Part shown: one piece after another, positions 1-5,864 of the stretch
Position numbering within the stretch: position 1 is the stretch's first letter
How the letters are laid out: the number at the start of each line of letters is the position of its first letter
Notes under the pieces: generated by a model
What the model was told of the DNA's origin: nothing
The model's database searches: none
The model's input: the letters and a program-made list of their open reading frames with translations, nothing else
Assembly: GCA_005882905.1 (NCBI GenBank)
Contig: VBBG01000099.1
Span: 1 to 9,161, forward strand
Reading direction: 5' to 3'
DNA from: Candidatus Bathyarchaeota archaeon
GTDB taxonomy: Archaea > Thermoproteota > Bathyarchaeia > 40CM-2-53-6
Length of the DNA stretch: 9,161 nucleotides
Position numbers and translations under genes: made by a program

Positions 1-1380
1 TTACAGCAGGATGGTAGGATTCCGAGCAGGTTTGCCGACTCTTATTGGAACGCCCGTGGTGGGAGTCACACCGATGGCGGAACTTTCCTCTTCACTGTTA
101 AGGGTGGAGAGGATGGGAAGGAACTGGAGTGTGACGACAAGTTTGGACGAGTGGTTAGTCTTCCAGAACAAGATTGGCTACCCGGACCCCGAACGGCGGT
201 CGCTCTAAACGTCAGTGTCGCAATACAATTGCCGAAGAAAGGTCCACATTCTCGGGACCCGTTGGGATTCTATGAATACGTTCGTCCCGCATTGAGGGAC
301 GCCGGCTTCCAATATGCCGGAGAGATTCTTGAGGAGTTGAAGAGGCTCGCGTTGAAGGGGCAGGAGTCGAGACGCTTCGCGATACAATCCCTGTCACTGT
401 TATTCGACCGAGTCTATGATACTGGATACAAAAAGCGTAGCTCACTGTTGCAGTTGTATCATGAGGCTTTGAATGAGATCTTCTCTTCCGTCCCACTGTC
501 GAACTATGACCTCTACACTCGGCTGGACTGGAAGAATAGGTCCAGACTTGTCCATCCGGGATTAGACTCGCAGGTGCTTGTGGTTGATGCTCTGGAGTTT
601 CCGGTTGAGGGAGACGAGAGTGCGGCTAGGTTCGTGGTCAACGCGTACTTCGAAGGCTGGAGGAATATTCTGCTCTACAATCTGCGAGGCCACCGGTTCA
701 TCGGCGCCGGGCTAGGTCCACGGACGAATGGTTTGAGGATTGACTGTTACGGGGATGTGGGCGATTATGTCGCATCAGGCATTGACGGTTGCGAGTTGAC
801 AGTTCATGGTGCTGCTCAGGATCAAGCTGCGCAGATTCTGAAGTATGGGAAGCTGGCGGTTCATGGTGATGTGGGTCAGGCTTTCATGTACGCGGCGAAG
901 GGGGGTGACGTGTACGTGCTCGGTAACGCGGCAGGACGTCCGCTAATCAACGCGGTGGGTAGGCCGAGAGTTGTTATCAACGGGACGTGTCTGGACTATC
1001 TTGCAGAGTCATTCATGGCAGGCGACCCGCATAATGGGGGCGGATTTGTGGTCGTTAACGGTTTGAATCCGTCCTTTGACGGTAGGTTCACAGAACAGGA
1101 ATACCCCTACCCTGGAGGCAACTTGTTCTCACTAGCTTCCGGCGGAGCCATATTCATTCGGGATCCACACATGAAAGTTTCCGAGGACCAGCTCAACGGT
1201 GGACGACTGGCAGATTTCACCACGAAAGATTGGGAATTGATTCTCCCATACTTGAAGGAGAACGCAAGACTGTTCGGGATATCAGTCGAGCAAGATCTGT
1301 TAACTGTTGATGGCAAACTTCTTGGTCCGTCCCAGATCTACCGTAAGATAGAACCAATTTCGTTGCAAGAACTAACCTAG
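1..1380 (+). CDS. GXGXG-domain protein, glutamate synthase large-subunit C-terminal type (5' partial)
   Basis: The frame is open from the first base of the window, so the true start lies outside. About 459 codons are visible, and the internal GTG at 151 is not needed as a start. The visible codons before and after 151 read like one protein, first an unrecognised N-terminal part and then a helical segment. From about codon 244 to 360 runs the glycine-rich right-handed beta-helix of the GXGXG family, with repeats such as GDVGDYVASG, HGDVGQAF and VLGNAAGRPL. A conserved-looking tail follows (YPGGNLFSLASGG, QLNGGRLADF, PYLKENARLFGIS). In glutamate synthase this domain is the structural C-terminal part next to the FMN and iron-sulfur domains. 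In archaea it often stands alone as a separate subunit, or serves related amidotransferase complexes. No glutaminase or FMN-binding partner is visible, so the exact complex is open. The TAG stop is followed by a gene-free gap of about 190 bases. Confidence 0.85.
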   Translation, partial: LQQDGRIPSRFADSYWNARGGSHTDGGTFLFTVKGGEDGKELECDDKFGRVVSLPEQDWLPGPRTAVALNVSVAIQLPKKGPHSRDPLGFYEYVRPALRDAGFQYAGEILEELKRLALKGQESRRFAIQSLSLLFDRVYDTGYKKRSSLLQLYHEALNEIFSSVPLSNYDLYTRLDWKNRSRLVHPGLDSQVLVVDALEFPVEGDESAARFVVNAYFEGWRNILLYNLRGHRFIGAGLGPRTNGLRIDCYGDVGDYVASGIDGCELTVHGAAQDQAAQILKYGKLAVHGDVGQAFMYAAKGGDVYVLGNAAGRPLINAVGRPRVVINGTCLDYLAESFMAGDPHNGGGFVVVNGLNPSFDGRFTEQEYPYPGGNLFSLASGGAIFIRDPHMKVSEDQLNGGRLADFTTKDWELILPYLKENARLFGISVEQDLLTVDGKLLGPSQIYRKIEPISLQELT

Positions 1381-1540
1381 TCACCGCGTTCCAGTTGCTC
1401 TCCTTTCTGTTGTGCTGGTTTGCCCAGTTTCTTGCGAAAGTTGCCTAATCAGATAGCGGAGAATGCTCTGAAAAGCAACTAGTCGGGAATTTGTTCCTAT
1501 GCGCATTTCCATGAATGGACCCTGCCAGGGGGCGTCGGGG

Positions 1541-1550
1541 ATTTTTTAAG
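1541..1550 (+). promoter_or_regulatory. TATA-like box for the hydrolase operon
   Basis: The A/T run ATTTTTTAAG sits in G/C-rich surroundings, centred about 29 nt upstream of the ATG at 1575. This is the spacing expected for an archaeal leaderless transcript that begins at or near that ATG. It argues against the in-frame ATG at 1515, which lies upstream of the box. There is no Shine-Dalgarno before either ATG. The assignment is inferred from position and composition only. Confidence 0.5.
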
Positions 1551-1574
1551 CCGTGCAAGCTGCAAGCGCTGGCC

Positions 1575-2345
1575 ATGCATCAGTATACGACGGACATGTA
1601 TGAGGGAATGGTCGCTGAGACTGTAATGCTACAGGGATACGGTGGAGATTTCATCAACGCGTATTTCGCGCGACCCCTCGGGCCAGGCCCGTTTCCGGGG
1701 GTCGTTGTGATACATCACATGCCGGGCTGGGGTGAGCTGTATCGGGAGATGACGCGGAAGTTTGCCCACCACGGCTATCTTGCGCTGAGCCCGAACATCT
1801 ACTACCGGTTCTGCCATGGAAGCCCGGAAGATGTGGCGGCGAAGGTCCGCGGCTCGGGAGGAGTGGCTGATGACAGCGTCATTGGAGATGCTGAAGGCTC
1901 TCTTCGTTTGCTAAAGTCGCTCCCGATTTCCAACAAGAAGGTCGGCGTCTTCGGCACGTGTTCGAGTGGTCGTCAAGCTTTTCTCGCGGCGTGCCGGTTG
2001 AAGGGTTTTGATGCGGCTGTGGACTGCTGGGGTGGGCGCATCGTTTTGTCGAAGGAAGAGCTCACGCCTAATCAGCCTGTTTCGCCGATTGAATACACGA
2101 AGGATCTATCCTGTCCATTGTTAGGTCTCTTTGGTGAGGAAGACCAGAATCCCACGCCGCAACACGTCCAACTGCTGGAGCATGAGCTGAAGAAGTACGG
2201 AAAGATGTACGAGTTTCACATGTACCCGAAGGCGGGGCACGGCTTCTTCTATTATGATCGTCCGGCATATCGTCAGGAGGCGGCGGTTGACGGCTGGAAG
2301 AAACTCTTCGTCTTCTTCGAAAAGTACCTTAGGGCCCCGAGCTAG
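1575..2345 (+). CDS. Dienelactone hydrolase family protein
   Basis: An alpha/beta hydrolase of the dienelactone hydrolase family, 256 residues from this start. Family members hydrolyse lactone or ester bonds in the cytoplasm; the substrate cannot be told from sequence. The visible catalytic set uses numbering from 1575: Glu54 in HHMPGWGE, the nucleophile Cys129 in GTCSSG, Asp190 in FGEED and His222 in AGHGF. A cysteine at the nucleophile elbow is the hallmark of true DLH enzymes rather than serine esterases. The closing stretch FYYDRPAYRQEAAVDGW is typical of a widespread bacterial/archaeal subfamily. I chose 1575 over the in-frame ATG at 1515 because of the TATA box at 1541-1550 and because the extra 20 residues are not family-like. 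It is the first gene of an operon, with the next start 12 nt after its stop. Confidence 0.9.
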   Translation: MHQYTTDMYEGMVAETVMLQGYGGDFINAYFARPLGPGPFPGVVVIHHMPGWGELYREMTRKFAHHGYLALSPNIYYRFCHGSPEDVAAKVRGSGGVADDSVIGDAEGSLRLLKSLPISNKKVGVFGTCSSGRQAFLAACRLKGFDAAVDCWGGRIVLSKEELTPNQPVSPIEYTKDLSCPLLGLFGEEDQNPTPQHVQLLEHELKKYGKMYEFHMYPKAGHGFFYYDRPAYRQEAAVDGWKKLFVFFEKYLRAPS

Positions 2346-2357
2346 GAGAGGAATGCT

Positions 2358-2642
2358 ATGTGCACAGGCATAGTTGAGACCGCGGAAGTATCTGGTAGCG
2401 GAAAAGGTCCGCAGGGATGGTTCAAGCTCGAACAGGTCAACGTGTCCTATGACCATCCCAGCGACGCTCAACTGGCGCACGCGTTGAACATTGACTTCGT
2501 CAATCCGAAGGAGGGTCCCGGAGCGAGAGTTGCGGTGGAACTGAATCCAGCCTCCGCAAGAAAGCTTGTCGACGCAATCCTCACTGCTCTGTCCCGCGGA
2601 GAAGCCTCGACTAAGCAACCTACACTGTCAACCGTTCGGTAG
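2358..2642 (+). CDS. DUF6295-like small protein
   Basis: A 94-residue soluble protein. It opens with MCTGIVE, then GSGKG, GWF, YDHP, LNIDF, and GARVAVEL followed by an amphipathic helix. From memory this pattern matches the DUF6295 family, known mostly from actinobacteria and of unknown function; I could not search to confirm. The start is well supported: GGAGAGGA at 2345-2352, overlapping the previous stop, forms a Shine-Dalgarno about 6 nt before the ATG. It follows the DLH gene by 12 nt and precedes the GNAT gene by 22 nt, so the three are almost certainly co-transcribed. The invariant-looking Cys2, right after the initiator Met, would be exposed if Met is removed, and is worth noting. The last 15 residues are probably disordered. 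Confidence 0.8.
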   Translation: MCTGIVETAEVSGSGKGPQGWFKLEQVNVSYDHPSDAQLAHALNIDFVNPKEGPGARVAVELNPASARKLVDAILTALSRGEASTKQPTLSTVR

Positions 2643-2664
2643 AAGAGTTATTCGTGGATGACCG

Positions 2665-3114
2665 ATGGTGAAGGTCAGGCCCTGTTCCTCTAACGATCTT
2701 CAGTCAGTGTTTGAGATCGCTGAGAAATACACCTCATTCGATGCGACCCCCACCTTTGCAGACATTGAAGGGATGTACTCTAGAAACCCCGACTACTTTT
2801 TTGTAGCCGAAGACAATTCGGGACGAGTTACTGGTTTCATAACTGGCTACGAGAGAAAAGGACTCCCAGAAAACGTCCTCAGAACTTGGAATGCCAAGAG
2901 GGTTGGCTACGTCGAACTGATGGCGGTCGACTCGCGCTACAGAAGAAAAGGTATTGGCAGAGCCCTCATGAATACTCTCTTGGAGCATTTCCAGAGAAAC
3001 GGCATTGATATTGTGAATCTAGACGTGCCTGCTGAACAGGAGGCTGCTGTTCAACTCTACAAAAAGCTGGGTTTCTACGTTAGAGCCTGCAATATGAGGA
3101 AGCGGCTCGTTTGA
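2665..3114 (+). CDS. GNAT family N-acetyltransferase (RimI-like)
   Basis: A 149-residue single-domain GNAT acetyltransferase, which transfers acetyl from acetyl-CoA to an amine of a protein or small molecule. Visible landmarks are VRPCSSNDL at the N-terminus (beta1), FFVAEDNSGRVTGFITG (beta2-beta3), and GYVELMAVDSRYRRKGIGRAL. The last contains motif A, R93-x-x-G96-x-G98, which binds the pyrophosphate of CoA. Then come NLDVPAEQEAAVQLYKKLGF with Tyr132, the usual general acid position, and the GF turn. The order and length fit RimI-like enzymes that acetylate protein N-termini or ribosomal proteins, but the substrate is unknown. The start ATG is preceded only by a weak GGATGA, so translation may depend on coupling to the DUF6295-like gene, whose stop is 22 nt upstream. 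It is the last gene of the operon, and a T-rich stretch follows. Confidence 0.9.
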   Translation: MVKVRPCSSNDLQSVFEIAEKYTSFDATPTFADIEGMYSRNPDYFFVAEDNSGRVTGFITGYERKGLPENVLRTWNAKRVGYVELMAVDSRYRRKGIGRALMNTLLEHFQRNGIDIVNLDVPAEQEAAVQLYKKLGFYVRACNMRKRLV

Positions 3115-3222
3115 TCAGCCGGTTCTGTCTTTTGATGGTCATGGTCGTCCAGTCTTTGAATAGTTCCAGTTTCATCGAGCTCTGAACTCTAAATCTCACT
3201 TGGCCTAGTTCGAATATTAGTC

Positions 3223-3498
3223 TTGGACTCGCTTCGGGACAAGATCTGGAGAAACCTGCTGGACAAGGAAATCCAGCTGAAATACGAGTCGGCTCTACCG
3301 GACGCTTTTCCAATGCCAAAGCGCGAATACCTCTATCCCGGGTTCGACCAGGAGACTTGGGACCAGCTGGTCAAGTCCTACGTGGAAGCCTTGGAGATTC
3401 TCAAGGAACAAGCCGTCAAGGAAGCGCAGATTCCAAAGAAAGAGGAGTCTCGGTGGATGCGAAAGAGTTCAAGTTCAGGTCTCTTCGAAAGCTTCTAA
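3223..3498 (+). CDS. Small hypothetical protein (TTG start)
   Basis: I do not recognise the family. The 91 residues are highly charged and mostly helical, with aromatic and proline landmarks in the middle (DAFPMPKREYLYPGF, then an amphipathic helix ETWDQLVKSYVEALEIL). The C-terminus is basic and serine-rich and probably disordered. There is no signal peptide or membrane helix, so it is likely cytoplasmic. The only canonical start after the upstream stop at 3190 is TTG at 3223. A weak TATA-like CTCTAAATCT at 3187-3196 lies about 30 nt upstream, which would fit a leaderless message. The next small gene begins 10 nt after its stop, and the two are probably an operon. The amino acid pattern, not a family match, is the reason to call it a gene. 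Confidence 0.6.
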   Translation: MDSLRDKIWRNLLDKEIQLKYESALPDAFPMPKREYLYPGFDQETWDQLVKSYVEALEILKEQAVKEAQIPKKEESRWMRKSSSSGLFESF

Positions 3499-3508
3499 CT
3501 AGGACAGC

Positions 3509-3772
3509 TTGGCCGGCGGGCGCTCACGACGATATTGGAAGAGGAAGAGTGTCGGGGAAGAGTGGACACCAGAGAATGTAGTATCCGAGGCCGAACTTCT
3601 CAACCGGGTGATTCTCGCAAAGGCTCTGATGGTCTACGCTTCGGACCAGACGATGCACTTCAAGACTGAGAAGGAAGACTTTGAGATAACGCCCCGAGTG
3701 GCCAAGGACGTAATGCGGGCAGCCGGACGACTTCCTGTGAAGGCTCGGAAGAAGAGCCGCGCTACGGCGTAG
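3509..3772 (+). CDS. Small basic hypothetical protein (TTG start)
   Basis: I do not recognise the family. The 87 residues have a basic N-terminus (RSRRYWKRK), a central helix (NRVILAKALMVYAS), an acidic patch, and a very basic tail rich in lysine and arginine (RLPVKARKKSR). The charge pattern could suit nucleic acid binding, but no known domain is visible. An in-frame stop at 3500 leaves TTG at 3509 as the first start, with AGGA at 3501-3504 as a weak Shine-Dalgarno. It starts 10 nt after the previous gene ends, so the pair is probably co-transcribed. A later GTG start near 3607 is possible if the basic N-terminus is not real. Confidence 0.55.
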   Translation: MAGGRSRRYWKRKSVGEEWTPENVVSEAELLNRVILAKALMVYASDQTMHFKTEKEDFEITPRVAKDVMRAAGRLPVKARKKSRATA

Positions 3773-3876
3773 GTCAGATGTGGATCGGTTTCAACGCGCT
3801 GGGTCTCGGATTGTCGTTAGCCTAGAACAGGAAGGGGAACTCACAGGGATCTCTCGCGCGAGGGTCGAACGATTTC

Positions 3877-3886
3877 AAAATATTCT
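3877..3886 (+). promoter_or_regulatory. TATA-like box of a putative micro-transcription unit
   Basis: AAAATATTCT lies in an A/T-rich patch (3871-3894) within otherwise G/C-rich sequence. It sits about 45-50 nt upstream of a 15-codon ORF with a strong Shine-Dalgarno. Transcription would be expected to start near 3905. A perfect 10-bp palindrome lies just upstream at 3853-3862. Inferred from composition and spacing only. Confidence 0.35.
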
Positions 3887-3926
3887 AGATTTTTCGGTCT
3901 CACAGGTTTTTGCAAGGAGGTGTTTG

Positions 3927-3974
3927 ATGGGTGGTTGGCTTGTCGCAGGCTATCTGCGAGGATTAACATGTTGA
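3927..3974 (+). CDS. Possible 15-residue leader-type peptide ORF
   Basis: The ORF begins with ATG, encodes MGGWLVAGYLRGLTC and ends at TGA 3972-3974. Immediately upstream is AAGGAGGTG (3914-3922), an essentially complete complement to the 16S anti-Shine-Dalgarno, with 6 nt between GGAGG and the ATG. This is by far the strongest ribosome binding site in the window. The stop codon begins in the loop of a hairpin followed by TTTT. The frame is open further upstream to 3780, but that longer reading does not resemble a protein. It may be a regulatory leader peptide, a very small protein, or a chance ORF next to a chance purine run. No family is recognised. Confidence 0.3.
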   Translation: MGGWLVAGYLRGLTC

Positions 3975-3986
3975 TGGACATGTTTT
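3965..3986 (+). terminator. Hairpin plus TTTT, terminator-like
   Basis: AACATGT (3965-3971) pairs exactly with ACATGTT (3978-3984) across a 6-nt loop, and the run TTTT ends the element (3983-3986). It begins in the last codons of the 15-codon ORF. A 7-bp stem followed by uridines could terminate or attenuate transcription before the structured segment downstream. The stem is A/T-rich and therefore only moderately stable. Confidence 0.35.
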
Positions 3987-3993
3987 CGATTCT

Positions 3994-4086
3994 ATGGGGA
4001 TTCTAGGGCGATTTGCAGGGGACCACAGGCCTCCTACGCCCTAGGCCGGATTCCCCCAGTCTCATTCTTCCCACTGGGATCCCCAT
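3994..4086 (+). ncRNA. Candidate structured RNA (three-way junction), unknown class
   Basis: A 93-nt segment with three perfect stems in nested order. Closing stem P1: ATGGGGAT (3994-4001) with ATCCCCAT (4079-4086). P2: CTAGGGCG (4003-4010) with CGCCCTAG (4037-4044), extended internally by AGGGG (4017-4021) with CTCCT (4031-4035, one G-U). P3: CCCAGT (4055-4060) with ACTGGG (4073-4078) around a 12-nt loop. A competing pairing is visible: TGGGG (3995-3999) with CCCCA (4054-4058), which would exclude P1 and P3. This resembles either a structured small RNA or a switching leader in front of the ORF at 4093. It lacks the T-loop and D-loop signatures of a tRNA and matches no RNA family I know. Transcription has not been shown. 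Confidence 0.35.
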
Positions 4087-4092
4087 GCCCTG

Positions 4093-4380
4093 ATGCCCGA
4101 GAGAGCCAATGAGATTCACTTCCGTATCCTTCTTCGGGCTTTTTCCAGACCGGCCTTCAACATTTTCCAGAGATACAGCAAGACCCAGACTGCTAGGCTG
4201 AATAACGCCGGTTCTCCTAAACGCTTGGACCAGGACGTAGAGTGGATGGTAACTGCTGCCTGGCGGGTGGCTGATGGGATATTGGAACCCCTCAAGCGCG
4301 TCTTACACCTTACACCTCCTCAGAGACGCTCCGAGAGTATCTTCAGTGACGTGAGATCTTGGGCGCTCACGTGCATGTAG
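4093..4380 (+). CDS. Questionable small hypothetical protein
   Basis: A 95-codon ORF beginning with ATG. The N-terminus is basic and hydrophobic (FRILLRAFSRPAF), and a middle part reads VEWMVTAAWRVADGILEPL. No domain is recognised, and there is no Shine-Dalgarno or TATA box at leaderless spacing. In favour: the ORF starts 6 nt after the closing stem of the structured segment, and its TAG stop lies in the first arm of a perfect hairpin (4378-4400) followed by a pyrimidine run. The ORF therefore fits one transcription unit with that structure in its leader. Against: the amino acid make-up is unremarkable and overlapping open frames exist. It could instead be part of a longer noncoding transcript. 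Confidence 0.35.
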   Translation: MPERANEIHFRILLRAFSRPAFNIFQRYSKTQTARLNNAGSPKRLDQDVEWMVTAAWRVADGILEPLKRVLHLTPPQRRSESIFSDVRSWALTCM

Positions 4381-4413
4381 CTTCGGATCGCGCGAAGCTA
4401 TCCTTTCCTCTTC
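4378..4413 (+). terminator. Hairpin with pyrimidine tail, terminator-like
   Basis: TAGCTTCG (4378-4385) and CGAAGCTA (4393-4400) form a perfect 8-bp stem with a 7-nt loop. The T/C-rich tract TCCTTTCCTCTTC (4401-4413) follows directly. The first three bases are the stop codon of the 95-codon ORF. Position and shape suggest an end of transcription before the promoter of the membrane protein gene. Archaeal terminators are often just T/C-rich runs, so the tract may matter more than the stem. Confidence 0.45.
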
Positions 4414-4450
4414 AGTGGCATCTGGACAACAAGCTTGCTCTCCGGCAAGG

Positions 4451-4460
4451 GATATTAGAT
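4451..4460 (+). promoter_or_regulatory. TATA box of the membrane protein gene
   Basis: GATATTAGAT is centred about 26 nt before the GTG at 4481, with the purine-rich AAGG just upstream at the place of a BRE. This is the expected archaeal spacing for a leaderless message starting at that GTG. It is the main reason for choosing 4481 over the in-frame GTG at 4415, which lies upstream of the box. Confidence 0.5.
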
Positions 4461-4480
4461 TCGCGTTCCCGAGCGTCCCT

Positions 4481-5707
4481 GTGAAATTATTAGCCCCTGA
4501 GCGGCTCATCCCGATTTACGCTCTGGGGGTCGTGGGAGCGTTCCTCCAGATAACTGGAGCGCAGTGGGACGTTTCGGCCCATATTCTCGGAATTGTTGAG
4601 ACGTTCTTCACTCCGGCCCACACTGTACTCTATACAGGCATAGGGATGGTCGCCATCGCCAGTCTCTCAGGACTCGTACTCCGTACGAATATGGCCGCCC
4701 GGGGAAAATTATCTCCCTCCTTTTTCAGAGGCGTCAGCATAGCCGCGTTCGGCACCGCTCTCCAAATCATAGCCGCACCTATAGATTTCTGGTGGCACAG
4801 CACATACGGCTTTGACCCTTTCCTCTTCACGCCCGCACACTCACTCCTCATCGTTGGCATGATAATCGGAGGAGTCGGAATGCTGATCGGCAGCATGAGA
4901 CTACTCAGGGCCCGACGAGCCGGTGAAGAGTTCCCAGGCCCGCCAAGACTGGTCAAGCTGGTGCCGGCGATTGTGATTCTCGGACTGGCCGCGGTCTGGG
5001 CCCAGTTGAACTTCCTCGGCTACTGGGCTACAGATATTACGGGGATGGCTTACACTTTCGGCTACTGCTCCATACTGCAATTCCGCGCCTTCCGGTGCTC
5101 TCCTGTAAACGGAGACAGCCTCGCCTCTCTCGTCTCCTTCCTCGTCGCGTCGGGAATCTTCGCCGCAGCTGGAACCATCATCTTCTGGACTTCCAAGAGC
5201 CTCTTCCGTCGAAGAGGAGTCATAACCGGAATCGCTCTGATCATCGCGGCAGTCTACTCCGCCGCCGCTCTCGGTTTCTCCGCCTTTGAGATGAGCTTCT
5301 CGAATCCTCCGGGAAGCTGGTACGTTACAAACATCTCCCCTGACCAGGGAGCTAGAATAGCGCTCTTCATCCCCGTCTACCTCTTGTCCCTGATTCCGGT
5401 CCTCGTCCTTGACCTTTCGACGAGAATCTCGTTGAGAAGGACCAGAATGATCGTACTGTCCGCGCTCATCGGTCCTTTCACTGCCCTCGTCGACGGTAGG
5501 TTTAGTCTTGGAGTGTCAGAGTCAAGCTTAGACTTGATGGGGTTTGCATTTCTTCTCTTCCCGATGATTGTCGGGGGACTCGCGGGGTGGGCCATACTGA
5601 CCGGGACGGCCCACAAAATTATTCCGAGCCTTGCAGTTTCTGATGCGGTACGTTCGGACGGCCGAGACCTCCAAAAGCGTCTCAGATTTTGGCAACCGAA
5701 GATATGA
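4481..5707 (+). CDS. Multi-pass membrane protein with duplicated D-x3-H...TPAH motif
   Basis: 408 residues from the GTG at 4481 (430 if the GTG at 4415 is used). I count roughly ten hydrophobic segments, near residues 11-27, 46-67, 84-100, 119-138, 158-176, 213-236, 247-268, 291-310, 323-340 and 351-374. I cannot name the family. The striking feature is an internal repeat. QWDVSAH with FFTPAH carries Asp30, His34 and His47. IDFWWHSTYGFD with LFTPAH carries Asp102, His106 and His120. The Asp-His spacing is identical, and His to TPAH-His is 13 versus 14. In each copy the pair lies at the end of one membrane segment and the TPAH at the start of the next, so the residues could gather on one membrane face as a metal or heme site. 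That is inference. The C-terminus is basic and cytoplasm-like. The gene ends 157 bases from the convergent exonuclease gene. Confidence 0.8.
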   Translation: MKLLAPERLIPIYALGVVGAFLQITGAQWDVSAHILGIVETFFTPAHTVLYTGIGMVAIASLSGLVLRTNMAARGKLSPSFFRGVSIAAFGTALQIIAAPIDFWWHSTYGFDPFLFTPAHSLLIVGMIIGGVGMLIGSMRLLRARRAGEEFPGPPRLVKLVPAIVILGLAAVWAQLNFLGYWATDITGMAYTFGYCSILQFRAFRCSPVNGDSLASLVSFLVASGIFAAAGTIIFWTSKSLFRRRGVITGIALIIAAVYSAAALGFSAFEMSFSNPPGSWYVTNISPDQGARIALFIPVYLLSLIPVLVLDLSTRISLRRTRMIVLSALIGPFTALVDGRFSLGVSESSLDLMGFAFLLFPMIVGGLAGWAILTGTAHKIIPSLAVSDAVRSDGRDLQKRLRFWQPKI

Positions 5708-5752
5708 TTCGGAGCCCGACCAGCGGAGCAACGCCATAACCTCTAGGCCCCC

Positions 5753-5770
5753 TCTTCGTGAAGTCGAAGA
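5753..5770. terminator. Small hairpin in the gap between convergent genes
   Basis: TCTTCG (5753-5758) and CGAAGA (5765-5770) form a 6-bp stem with a 6-nt loop in the 157-base gap between the membrane protein gene and the convergent exonuclease gene. It could act on either strand as a shared end of transcription, but no long T-run flanks it on the + side. I see nothing else in this gap. Weak evidence. Confidence 0.25.
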
Positions 5771-5864
5771 TGTGTGATGTCGTATGAAAACTCCAGATTG
5801 ATAATGGAACCTCATTGGTAGAAGCTCGACTGGATTTACGTTCTAAGAAGGAGAATGCCAACTC

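Noticed and set aside
11..208. 65-codon ORF at the left edge
   Set aside because: It is a shadow of the GXGXG gene, whose frame is open through the window start and reads far better as protein.
1439..1480. AGTTGC and GCAACT, a possible hairpin after the first gene
   Set aside because: Only 6 bp with a 30-nt loop and no T-run. The gap 1381-1540 otherwise shows only a T-rich stretch near 1395-1430 that might end transcription.
2121..2618. 165-codon open frame on the - strand
   Set aside because: It lies opposite the DLH and DUF6295-like genes, which have clear family motifs, and its own sequence is not protein-like.
3200..3222. GTTCGAAT resembling a tRNA T-loop
   Set aside because: The flanking bases do not form a T-stem and there is no acceptor or anticodon arm around it.
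4041..4058. Similarity to the 5' part of archaeal SRP RNA (CTAGGCCGG followed by a C-run)
   Set aside because: The conserved SRP domain with GGAAG-type motif is absent nearby, and the flanking stems do not fit.
3994..4086. tRNA gene with a long variable arm, suggested by length of about 90 nt and a closing stem
   Set aside because: There is no T-loop (GTTCRA), no D-loop GG pair and no anticodon stem of 5 bp, and the 3' hairpin has a 12-nt loop.
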